Both the position numbers and the translations under genes were made by a program. This document shows positions 52,060 through 59,244 of a stretch of 64,000 nt of DNA, piece by piece (the stretch's first letter is position 1; each line of letters begins with the position of its first letter). Under the pieces are notes generated by a model. The model ran no database searches. It was not told where the DNA came from and saw only the letters and a list, made by a program, of their open reading frames with translations. The stretch is from JAQGMV01 sp050260255 (GTDB lineage Bacteria; Pseudomonadota; Gammaproteobacteria; Burkholderiales; SG8-41), in contig JBLNBW010000107.1 of the NCBI GenBank assembly GCA_050260255.1, forward strand, positions 4,488-68,487, given 5' to 3'.

Positions 52060-52383
52060 TTACTCCGCGATGATCACGCCCTTCGCCGTCTTCTCGTTGA
52101 ACTCGCCGACGAAGGGATAGCGGCCTTTTTTCAGCGGGCCTACGGTAATGGTCGCCTTCGACTTGCCGGGGATGACCTTCTCGCGCTTCAAGGCGTGACT
52201 CTCGAACTCTTCGGCGCTCGCGTCCTGGTTGTCGACGACGAGCTTCACTTTCTTGCCGGCCGGCACTTTGACTTCCGACGGCTCGAACTTGTGCTCGCGG
52301 ATGACGATGGTGAACTCAGGATCGGCAGCCTGCACGACCCAGGACGCCATCGCCAATGCGACTGCACACAACAGCTTTTTCAT
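52060..52383 (-). CDS. periplasmic cupredoxin-domain protein (iron-uptake partner)
   Basis: A 107-residue exported cupredoxin. The signal peptide is MKKLLCAVALAMASWVVQAA. The mature domain has VIREHKFEPSEVKVPAGKKV, VDNQDASAEEFES and GKSKATITVGPLKKGRYPFV, characteristic of the EfeO-type cupredoxin (Cupredoxin_1). It lacks the classical Cys copper ligand. GAGGAG precedes the ATG at 52383. It is the first gene of the FTR1 unit and lies downstream of a Fur box. Confidence 0.88.
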   Translation of the reverse strand: MKKLLCAVALAMASWVVQAADPEFTIVIREHKFEPSEVKVPAGKKVKLVVDNQDASAEEFESHALKREKVIPGKSKATITVGPLKKGRYPFVGEFNEKTAKGVIIAE

Positions 52384-52503
52384 CGCAGCTCCTCTTCGTT
52401 GACCGCGTTCACTCCAACGTTCGATTCGGGCGCCGGGCTCTGTGACGCGCGGCCGGAGCGAGTTGCCGGACGCGGCCGTGGCCCATTCTGACTGGCAATG
52501 CCT

Positions 52504-52523
52504 GAGAAATGATAATGATTCTC
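52504..52523 (-). promoter_or_regulatory. Fur box upstream of the cupredoxin-FTR1 operon
   Basis: The site GAGAAATGATAATGATTCTC is a near-palindrome that closely matches the 19-bp Fur consensus built of GATAAT hexamers. It lies about 120 bp before the cupredoxin start codon, in an AT-rich island inside GC-rich sequence. Iron-responsive repression of the operon is expected. Confidence 0.7.
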
Positions 52524-52582
52524 GATACCGCTGTAAACCGGCCGGGTTTCGGCCTTTTCGCATCCCGAGCGCACTCGCCCGA

Positions 52583-54070
52583 TTACGAATCGGGCGGCCG
52601 ATCGGCCGGCGTCTGCGGCGTTTCGGCGTCCTCGTCGGAAGGTATGGCGTCCGCGATGCTTTCTTCGGCGAGCACTTCATCCACGGGCGCCGCGGCGCGC
52701 CGACGGGGCAAGGCAAAGCTCACCACAGCCGAAAGCGCCCACAGCCCGCAGCCGATCCCGGCAATCGCGTCATACCCGCGGTCGAGCGGCAGCATGCGGC
52801 CCGCCGGCGTATACGCGTCCAGTACCGCGGCACTCAGCGCGCTTCCAGTCGAATAGCCGATGTAGCGCAGCACGAGATTGAAGCTCATGGCAGAGCCCGT
52901 CTCGTGCACCGGCACCGCGCGCACGATCAGCGCCGGCATGGCCGCAAACGTGCAGCTCACGCCCAGGCCCGCTACCGCCATGACCACGAAGACCTGCCAC
53001 AGGCTCGACCGCGCGTAGGTAAACGTCAGCATCGCCATGACGAACATCACGCAGCCGATAGGCAGCACGAGCTCGGCAGAGGTCCGTTTGGCGATCCACG
53101 GCGCCAGTCGGCTGGCCGCAACACTCGCTGCCGAAAACGGCAACAGCACGAGACCGGCCAGAACGATGGACGCGCCGAAACCGTAACCCGCGTCGGTCGG
53201 CGTTTGCACGTAGCGCACGATCGTCGCCAGCAGCAAGTACATTCCCACGCCGGCCAGCAGCGCCGTCACATCGGCCGTAAGGACCGAGCGGTGCCGCGCG
53301 AGCCGCAGGTCGACGAGCGGATGCGGCGTGCGCAACTCGTGGCGCACCCATGACGCAAGCAGCACGACCGATGCAGCGACCAGCGCGACGAATGGCAACG
53401 AGTCCCATCCCCAATGCTTGCCCTGTGTAATCGCGAGCAACAGTGCGGCAAGGCCTCCGCCCAGCAAGATTGCGCTCAGCACGTCGAGCCGCGACGCTTG
53501 CTGCACGGACGATGCGGGCAACACGGCAATCGCGGCGGCAAGGGCAGCGCCGCTCACCATCGCGCCGAACTGAAAGCCGGCGTGCAACCCGAATTGTTGT
53601 GCAATAAAGCCAGTGATCGGATAACCGAGTCCGACACCGGCCACGGTCGTGATCGACAACAGCGCGATCGCGGAGCGCGACCGATCGTGCGGCAGAGCGC
53701 TGCGCGCAGTCGCCATGGCAAGCGGCGTGAGTCCTATGCCCAAGCCCTGCAGTCCTCGTCCGATGATCAGGGCGGGAAAGCCGAGAGGCAGCGCCGCGAG
53801 CATGCTGCCCGCCACCACGCCGATGAGGGCGATCAGTATGACCGCCTTTCGGCGCGGGCCATCGCCCAGCCGTCCTATCGTCGGCGTCGCAAGCGCACCG
53901 ACGAGCAGCGTGATCGTCAATGACCACTGCGCCGCGCCCAGTGAAACACCATAAGTGCTCGCGATCGCCGGGATCAGCGGCGCGCCCAGGCTGCTCACCA
54001 CAGCGACGACCATGCCGAGGAAGACGAGGGTCGGCACGAGCGCACGCACGCGCCAAGATGGCGCCGGCAT
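52583..54070 (-). CDS. DHA2-type MFS multidrug transporter (14-helix)
   Basis: A 495-residue membrane permease with about fourteen hydrophobic helices. Visible marks are the motif A-like loop GRLGDGPRRKAVI, GRGLQGLGIGLTPL in helix 4 and the antiporter motif C-like VAGVGLGYPITGFI. Such proteins export drugs, dyes or siderophore-like compounds by proton exchange. The C-terminus is acidic (EESIADAIPSDEDAETPQTP). The start at 54070 precedes the first helix directly; the frame is open to 54136. It ends 60 bp before the Fur box, but no direct link to iron is shown. Confidence 0.9.
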   Translation of the reverse strand: MPAPSWRVRALVPTLVFLGMVVAVVSSLGAPLIPAIASTYGVSLGAAQWSLTITLLVGALATPTIGRLGDGPRRKAVILIALIGVVAGSMLAALPLGFPALIIGRGLQGLGIGLTPLAMATARSALPHDRSRSAIALLSITTVAGVGLGYPITGFIAQQFGLHAGFQFGAMVSGAALAAAIAVLPASSVQQASRLDVLSAILLGGGLAALLLAITQGKHWGWDSLPFVALVAASVVLLASWVRHELRTPHPLVDLRLARHRSVLTADVTALLAGVGMYLLLATIVRYVQTPTDAGYGFGASIVLAGLVLLPFSAASVAASRLAPWIAKRTSAELVLPIGCVMFVMAMLTFTYARSSLWQVFVVMAVAGLGVSCTFAAMPALIVRAVPVHETGSAMSFNLVLRYIGYSTGSALSAAVLDAYTPAGRMLPLDRGYDAIAGIGCGLWALSAVVSFALPRRRAAAPVDEVLAEESIADAIPSDEDAETPQTPADRPPDS

Positions 54071-54401
54071 GTCAGGCAATGAGCTCACCAATGATCGGTT
54101 GCGGGATGTCGGAAAAAGGCCCTGCGGCACATGCAAGAAGCGGCCCGGACTTTAACGCATGCGCACGCACGTGCACGGCCGGTCGGGACCGCCGGCCCGT
54201 GGGTGCGTCCCGATCCCATGGCTGTGCTCCGAGCGACATGGCATAAAATGGTCGGCACACGGGTTCGATCGTCACAATAATGGATCTCTGCACATCCGCC
54301 CATTTTTCATTGCACGTCTGCCGATATGTCGGGCGCCGACATGTATGGACCCGCGCCGTGAAGGGCTGTCCACGCCGGTCTTCTCGTGATGCGCTGATGT
54401 C
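54071..54401. other. Divergent intergenic region before the ECF sigma gene, with a palindrome
   Basis: This 331-bp gap contains no gene. ATGTCGG (54326-54332) and CCGACAT (54336-54342) form a palindrome around GCG, about 60 bp before the sigma-factor start, a possible operator. An AT-rich tract at 54240-54310 may hold promoters for either side. Confidence 0.4.
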
Positions 54402-55655
54402 ATGAGCGATACAGCGACGGACAAGGCGCGCGAGGCGGCCGAGCGACTCTATCGAACCGAGTCGCGGCGCGTCCTCGCGACACTGATACGGCTGCTCGGC
54501 AGCTTCGACCTCGCCGAAGAAGCGCTGCACGATGCATTCGCGGCGGCGGTCGAGCAATGGCCAATCGAAGGCATCCCGCACAACCCGCGCGCCTGGCTCG
54601 TGTCCGCCGGACGATTCAAGGCTATCGACCGAATACGTCGCCGCGCGAAATTCGATGCGACGCTTGCCGAGCTTGCGCGCGAGCTCGACGAGGATGCGGA
54701 AATCGCGCCGGAGCCCGATGCGGACAGCGTGCAGGACGATCGTCTGCGCCTTGTATTCACGTGCTGCCATCCGGCGCTGCCCCCCGATGCGCAGGTCGCG
54801 CTCACGTTGCGCGAGGTATGCGGCCTCACCACGGAGGAAATCGCCCACGCATTCCTCACCGCGCCGTCCACGCTCGCGCAGCGCATCGTGCGCGCCAAGA
54901 ACAAGATACGCGCCGCGCGCATTCCCTATCGAGTGCCCACGCAGGAGGATTTGCCCGAACGCCTAGACGCCGTGCTGCGCGTGATCTACCTTGTATTCAA
55001 CGAAGGTTATTCGGCGTCGTCGGGCGAATTGGTCACGCGCCACGATCTCTCGGGCGAAGCGATCCGTCTCGGCCGGCTGCTGGTGGAGCTTCTGCCCGAG
55101 CCCGAAGTGCTGGGACTGCTCGCGCTCATGCTGCTCCAGGAATCGCGACGCGCGGCCCGCACGTCCGCCGAGGGTGAAATCATTCTGCTCGCCGATCAGG
55201 ATCGCACGCTGTGGAACCGTGAGCAGATCGCCGAAGGCCATGCGCTGGTGCAACGCGCGCTGTCGTCTCAGCGGATCGGGCCCTATGCATTGCAAGCCGC
55301 CATCGCAGCGGTACATGCCGAAGCGGCGAGCGAGGCCGACACCGACTGGCCGCAGATCGTTGCGCTGTACGATGTGCTCATGCGCGTGCATCCCACACCG
55401 GTGGTCGCACTCAACCGCGCGGTCGCCGTCGCGATGCGGGATGGCCCGCAAGCGGGTCTTGTCATCGTCGACGCTCTTCTCGCCGCAGGCGATCTCTCCG
55501 ATTATCACTTGGCACATGCGGCCCGCGCCGATCTCTGCCGTCGGCTCGGCCGGAAAGCCGAAGCCCGCGCATCGTATCGGCGCGCGCTCTCGCTCGTACG
55601 CCAGGCGCCCGAACGGCGCTTTCTCGAACGCCGGCTCGCCGAACTCGCCGGCTGA
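54402..55655 (+). CDS. ECF42-type RNA polymerase sigma factor with C-terminal extension
   Basis: A 417-residue extracytoplasmic-function-type sigma factor. Sigma region 2 lies at about residues 10-85 (DLAEEALHDAFAAAVEQW, NPRAWLVSAGRFKAIDRIRR). Region 4 lies at about 120-175 (LRLVFTCCHPALPPDAQVAL, LTTEEIAHAFL). A large DUF6596/tetratricopeptide-like C-terminal domain follows (VLRVIYLVFNEGYSASSGEL). No anti-sigma gene is adjacent. In the ECF42 group the C-terminal extension is needed for activity and the locus normally carries DGPF/YCII proteins, exactly as here. Confidence 0.93.
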   Translation: MSDTATDKAREAAERLYRTESRRVLATLIRLLGSFDLAEEALHDAFAAAVEQWPIEGIPHNPRAWLVSAGRFKAIDRIRRRAKFDATLAELARELDEDAEIAPEPDADSVQDDRLRLVFTCCHPALPPDAQVALTLREVCGLTTEEIAHAFLTAPSTLAQRIVRAKNKIRAARIPYRVPTQEDLPERLDAVLRVIYLVFNEGYSASSGELVTRHDLSGEAIRLGRLLVELLPEPEVLGLLALMLLQESRRAARTSAEGEIILLADQDRTLWNREQIAEGHALVQRALSSQRIGPYALQAAIAAVHAEAASEADTDWPQIVALYDVLMRVHPTPVVALNRAVAVAMRDGPQAGLVIVDALLAAGDLSDYHLAHAARADLCRRLGRKAEARASYRRALSLVRQAPERRFLERRLAELAG

Positions 55656-55733
55656 CCACCGCTTCTCGCCCGATGTCGATTTGCGGGAGCGCCATTCGAC
55701 TAGGATAGTGTCCCGCTCACTTTGGAGAACCCC

Positions 55734-56117
55734 ATGAAGTTCCTGTGTTTGATCTGCGCGGAAAAGGTCATGGAACAGATGCCGGAAGCCGATGCGGCGG
55801 CGCATTACCGCGAATATGCTGACTTTACGGAATCGATACGCCGCAGCGGCCATTTCATAGATTGCAATCGCTTGCTGCCTGCAGCGACGGCCACGACAAT
55901 ACGGGTGCGCAAAGGCGCGATCACCGCGACCGACGGCCCGTTTGCCGAAACGAAGGAACAGTTCGGCGGCTATTACGTGATCCGAGCGCGCGATTTGAAC
56001 GAGGCTATCCTGGTCGCCTCCAGGATTCCCGGCGCGGCGCGTGGTTGCGTGGAAATCCGGGCGATCGCTGATGATCAGCAGACGGTGCAGGCGCTCGGAT
56101 TGCCCGGCGCCGCCTAG
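55734..56117 (+). CDS. YCII/DGPF-domain protein 1
   Basis: A 127-residue YCII-related protein. MKFLCLICAE forms the first strand, and the family motif TDGPFAETKEQFGGYYVI is near residue 70. The fold is a small ferredoxin-like barrel with a proposed His/Asp active site; no enzyme activity is firmly established for the DGPF group. The ATG at 55734 follows TTTGGAG. It is the first of three paralogues in the ECF42 locus and the likely target of the sigma factor. Confidence 0.92.
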   Translation: MKFLCLICAEKVMEQMPEADAAAHYREYADFTESIRRSGHFIDCNRLLPAATATTIRVRKGAITATDGPFAETKEQFGGYYVIRARDLNEAILVASRIPGAARGCVEIRAIADDQQTVQALGLPGAA

Positions 56118-56189
56118 GCCGACGTTTACGATGTCGATTTCGGCATGCGCCAAACGACTACAAGCAGCTAACCCATTGGAGGAGAACGC

Positions 56190-56567
56190 ATGAAGTATCT
56201 TTGCCTGGTCTATCTGGACGAGCGCCGTTTGGACGAGCTGCCGGACGAAGACTGCGTCGCTTACGACGCATCGATACGGGCGAGCGGCCACTGCATTGCG
56301 TCCGAAGCGCTCGAATCCGTGCAGACCGCCACAACGGTCCGCGTGCGCGACGGCAGGGTGTCGGTCACCGACGGGCCGTTCGCCGAAACCAAGGAACAGC
56401 TCGCCGGCTTCTACATGATCGATGCGCGCGACCTCGACGAAGCCATCCACATCGCGTCGAAAATCCCGCCGGCGCGCGTCGGCAGCATCGAAGTTCGTCC
56501 CGTGCGGCCGATACGCGAGACGGTCGCCCAACGCAAAGCGCCCGCTGTGGCAAAGGAGGCATCATGA
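56190..56567 (+). CDS. YCII/DGPF-domain protein 2
   Basis: A 125-residue paralogue of the preceding gene: MKYLCLVYLDERRLDELPDE opens it and VTDGPFAETKEQLAGFYMID carries the DGPF motif. GGAGGAG precedes the start. Its TGA overlaps the ATG of the BNR-repeat gene (ATGA), so the two are translationally coupled. The basic C-terminal tail (ETVAQRKAPAVAKEAS) is absent from protein 1. Tandem duplication with divergence is the simplest origin. Confidence 0.93.
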   Translation: MKYLCLVYLDERRLDELPDEDCVAYDASIRASGHCIASEALESVQTATTVRVRDGRVSVTDGPFAETKEQLAGFYMIDARDLDEAIHIASKIPPARVGSIEVRPVRPIRETVAQRKAPAVAKEAS

Positions 56568-57688
56568 AACTCTTGATCACCGTAGCCACGCGCAAGGGCG
56601 CGTGGCTGTATCACGGCACTTCTGCGCGCGATACCTGGCGTGTAGACGGCCCGCATTTCCTCGGCCACGTGATCAGCCAGGTGGTGCTCGATCCGCGCGA
56701 TCGCACGACGCTGCTTGCAGCGGCTAAAACCGGGCATCTGGGCCCCACGATCTTCCGCTCCACCGATCTCGGTCGTACCTGGAAAGAAGCCGCACAGCCG
56801 CCGGCTTTCGCCAAGGCGACGGCCGGTGCGCAGGGCCGCTCGGTCGATCACACGTTCTGGCTGACGCCGGGGCCGGCGAGCGAGCGCAACGTGTGGTACG
56901 CAGGCACCTCGCCGCAAGGTCTTTTCCGCTCCGAAGACGGCGGCGTGACGTGGCAGCCGTTTTCCACCATCAACGAGGACCCGCAGTACCGCAAATGGAT
57001 GGGCACCGTGCAGGACGGAACGCCCGATGGGCCCAAGCTGCACTCCATCATCGTCGATCCGCGCGATCCGGCGCACATGTACTTTGCGATGTCGGGCGGC
57101 GGCGTTCACGAGACGCGCGACCGCGGGCGCACGTGGACTCCGCTGCTCAAGGGACTCGAGGTAGTCGAAGGTTTCGATCGCAGCGAGCCGACCTTTCACG
57201 ACCCGCATTGCATTCGCATGTGTCCGACCAATCCGGACCGTCTCTATCAGCAGAATCACTGCGGCATTTACCGCATCGACCGCCCGTCCGACGTGTGGCT
57301 GCGCATCGGCAAAAACATGCCGGCGCACGTCGGAGACATCGGCTTTCCACTGGTCGTCCATCCGCGCGATGCGAACGCCGCGTGGGTGTTTCCGATGGAC
57401 GGCACGACGGTATGGCCGCGCACGAGCCCGGACGGCAAACCGGCGGTGTACGGCACGCGCAATGCCGGTGAAACGTGGGATCGGCTCGATGCAGGCTTGC
57501 CGCGCGAGCAGGCATGGTGGACCGTGAAGCGTCAGGCCATGACGGCCGATGCAGCCGATCCCGTCGGGCTTTATTTCGGCACGACGAGCGGCGAGCTCTG
57601 GGCGAGCCGCGACGAAGGTCGGAACTGGGCGTGCATGGCGCAGCATCTGCCGGAGATCTACGCAGTGGACGCGGCGCAACTCGAGTAG
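56564..57688 (+). CDS. BNR-repeat (sialidase/VPS10-like beta-propeller) protein
   Basis: A 374-residue beta-propeller with several Asp-box-type repeats: FRSTDLGRTWKEA, FRSEDGGVTWQPF, HETRDRGRTWTPL, YGTRNAGETWDRL and WASRDEGRNWACM. There is no signal peptide, so it is cytoplasmic, unlike true sialidases. Residues 80-88 are encoded by a 26-bp palindrome that looks like an inserted element. It is coupled by ATGA to YCII protein 2 and followed by the MoaD-like gene 9 bp later. It probably binds a ligand or scaffold; catalytic residues of glycosidases are not evident. Confidence 0.85.
   Translation: MKLLITVATRKGAWLYHGTSARDTWRVDGPHFLGHVISQVVLDPRDRTTLLAAAKTGHLGPTIFRSTDLGRTWKEAAQPPAFAKATAGAQGRSVDHTFWLTPGPASERNVWYAGTSPQGLFRSEDGGVTWQPFSTINEDPQYRKWMGTVQDGTPDGPKLHSIIVDPRDPAHMYFAMSGGGVHETRDRGRTWTPLLKGLEVVEGFDRSEPTFHDPHCIRMCPTNPDRLYQQNHCGIYRIDRPSDVWLRIGKNMPAHVGDIGFPLVVHPRDANAAWVFPMDGTTVWPRTSPDGKPAVYGTRNAGETWDRLDAGLPREQAWWTVKRQAMTADAADPVGLYFGTTSGELWASRDEGRNWACMAQHLPEIYAVDAAQLE
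56801..56826. repeat. 26-bp palindromic element inside the BNR-repeat gene
   Basis: CCGGC at 56801-56805 pairs with GCCGG at 56822-56826, and TCGCC at 56808-56812 pairs with GGCGA at 56815-56819, leaving a 2-bp mismatch and a 2-nt centre. In frame it encodes PAFAKATAG between two propeller strands. It resembles short palindromic sequences that insert in frame into coding regions. No second copy was noticed in the window. Confidence 0.55.
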
Positions 57689-57697
57689 CCGTCGGCG

Positions 57698-57955
57698 ATG
57701 AAAGTACTGATACCGAGCGCGCTGCGGTCCTACACCGAAAGCAGCATCGCCGAAGCGAGCGGCGCGACGCTCGCCGAAGTGCTGGCCGACCTGGATCGCC
57801 GCTACGCAGGCATACGGTTCCGCATGGTCGATGAGCAGGATCGCATACGGCGTCATATCCGCGTGTTCGTAAACGGCGAGCAGGTGCACGACCTCGCCCG
57901 AACCCTGGCGCCGGCCGATGAAGTCGTCATCGTGCAGGCCTTGAGCGGCGGCTAG
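57698..57955 (+). CDS. ubiquitin-like MoaD/ThiS-family protein
   Basis: An 85-residue beta-grasp protein. MKVLIPSALRSYTESS and GEQVHDLARTLAPADEVVIV match the MoaD/ThiS fold. The C-terminus ends ALSGG, the diglycine that is activated by E1-type enzymes for sulfur transfer or conjugation. No MoeB/ThiF-type E1, MoaE or ThiG gene is in the window, so it must borrow an E1 or serve another role. It follows the BNR-repeat gene by 9 bp and is part of the ECF42 operon. Confidence 0.9.
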   Translation: MKVLIPSALRSYTESSIAEASGATLAEVLADLDRRYAGIRFRMVDEQDRIRRHIRVFVNGEQVHDLARTLAPADEVVIVQALSGG

Positions 57956-58027
57956 CGGCCGAATCGCGCGCGACACCATCGACTCGAGGCAAGCGTCCGA
58001 TCGACGCGACACCGAAGGGAGAACACC

Positions 58028-58444
58028 ATGCGATACATGATCCTCGTGAAAGCGACCAAGGATTCGGAAGCCGGCGTGATGCCTCCCGAGCATCTCATCG
58101 CCCAGATGGCGGCCTTCCACGAAGAACTCGCGCAAGCCGGCGTGCTCGTCGACGCATCCGGGCTGCAGGCGAGCTCGAAAGGATGGCGCGTACGCTACAA
58201 CGGGAGCGAGCGGACGCTAATCGACGGTCCGTTCACCGAGACCAAAGAACTGATTGCGGGCTACACGATCATCCGCGTGAACTCGCCAGAAGAAGCGCTG
58301 GAATGGTCCTTGCGCTTTCCCAATCCGTCCATCGACGGCAGACACGCAGAAATCGAAGTGCGGCGCTTCTTCGAGCTGGACGATTTCGGTCGCAGCAAGG
58401 CGGTAGACCGCTTTCGCGAGCTCGAAGCGAGCAGGGCCGCGTAA
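58028..58444 (+). CDS. YCII/DGPF-domain protein 3
   Basis: A 138-residue YCII protein of the longer subtype: MRYMILVKATKDSEAGVMPP, then LIDGPFTETKELIAGYTIIR and an EVRRFFELDDFG C-terminus. It differs more from proteins 1 and 2 than they do from each other, so it is not a recent copy. AAGGGAGAA precedes the ATG. The 72 bp after the MoaD-like gene hold no other element. Confidence 0.92.
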   Translation: MRYMILVKATKDSEAGVMPPEHLIAQMAAFHEELAQAGVLVDASGLQASSKGWRVRYNGSERTLIDGPFTETKELIAGYTIIRVNSPEEALEWSLRFPNPSIDGRHAEIEVRRFFELDDFGRSKAVDRFRELEASRAA

Positions 58445-58469
58445 CGAGCGCACCACCGGAGAGACGAAT

Positions 58470-58892
58470 ATGAAAATCGAGCCTTATCTTTTTTTCGAAG
58501 GTCGCTGTGAAGAAGCCATCGAGTTCTACCGCAACGCGGTCGGCGCGGAAGTTTTGATGCTGATGCGCTACAAGGACAGTCCCGAAACGCCGCCGCCAGG
58601 CCAATTGCCGCCCGGTTCCGAGCAGAAGATCATGCATGCGTCGCTGCGCATCGGCGAAACGAACGTCATGGCCTCCGACGGCTTCTGCAGTGGAGCGACG
58701 AAATTCCAGGGGTTTTCGCTGTCGCTTACCGCAAAGAACGAAGGCGAAGCGGACAAGCTGTTCGCTGCGCTGAGCGATGGCGGGCAGGTTCAGATGCCGC
58801 TTGGGAAGACGTTCTTTTCGACGCGTTTCGGCATGCTGGTCGATCGCTACGGGGTGTCGTGGATGATCATCGTGCCCGCCCCCGAACGCTGA
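58470..58892 (+). CDS. VOC-family protein (PhnB/glyoxalase-like)
   Basis: A 140-residue vicinal-oxygen-chelate protein. MKIEPYLFFEGRCEEAIEFY opens it, and the PhnB-like segments MHASLRIGETNVMASDGFC and DRYGVSWMIIVP follow. VOC domains bind divalent metals and act on small oxidised or antibiotic-like molecules. GGAGAG precedes the ATG, and the bidirectional terminator follows at once, so it ends the operon. PhnB-like genes often accompany YCII genes in ECF42 loci. Confidence 0.92.
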   Translation: MKIEPYLFFEGRCEEAIEFYRNAVGAEVLMLMRYKDSPETPPPGQLPPGSEQKIMHASLRIGETNVMASDGFCSGATKFQGFSLSLTAKNEGEADKLFAALSDGGQVQMPLGKTFFSTRFGMLVDRYGVSWMIIVPAPER

Positions 58893-58910
58893 CCGCAGCG
58901 AAGCGGCGCA

Positions 58911-58943
58911 AAAAAAAAGCAGGGCGAACGCCCTGCTTTTTTT
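58911..58943. terminator. Bidirectional Rho-independent terminator
   Basis: Eight A residues, the stem GCAGGGC (58919-58925) / GCCCTGC (58930-58936) with loop GAAC, then seven T residues. It ends the ECF42 operon on the plus strand and the small Lys-rich gene on the minus strand, 16 bp past that gene's stop codon. Confidence 0.95.
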
Positions 58944-58959
58944 CGCGTGCGACCCGCGC

Positions 58960-59145
58960 TTAGCGCTTGGTCTTGGACTTTGTTTTCGACTTGTCCGATT
59001 TGTGCATGTCGTCGCTGCCTTTTTTCGCGTCCTTGGTCGCGGCCGGCTTCTTCGTCTCTTTAGCGGTATCCGCAGCGAAGCCGGAAACGGATGAGAAGGC
59101 AAACGCACCGGCAATGGCAATGGCAATGGCAATGAGCTTGTTCAT
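58960..59145 (-). CDS. small exported Lys-rich protein
   Basis: A 61-residue protein: a signal peptide (MNKLIAIAIAIAGAFAFSSV) with cleavage near GFAAD, then a highly charged tail of Lys, Asp, Thr and Ser (KKPAATKDAKKGSDDMHKSD) ending KSKTKSKTKR. AGGAGGAG precedes the ATG, the strongest ribosome-binding site nearby. The mature part of about 38 residues is probably disordered and polycationic. No family is recognised; small acid- or metal-stress periplasmic peptides look similar. Confidence 0.7.
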   Translation of the reverse strand: MNKLIAIAIAIAGAFAFSSVSGFAADTAKETKKPAATKDAKKGSDDMHKSDKSKTKSKTKR

Positions 59146-59244
59146 GATCGGTCTCCTCCTTTGGGTTTATGGTGGTACTGCACGGCTAGGATACGCTTTT
59201 TTTTGAAAATCGGCGCAAGCGGCGCGACAGGCTCCATGCCGGCG

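Noticed and set aside
54963..56531. 522-residue open frame on the minus strand across the sigma-factor and YCII genes
   Set aside because: It runs across three well-supported plus-strand genes and has no recognisable domain.
56564..57688. Annotation as exo-alpha-sialidase
   Set aside because: Asp-box-like repeats are present but there is no signal peptide and no visible sialidase catalytic Arg triad, Tyr or Glu set.
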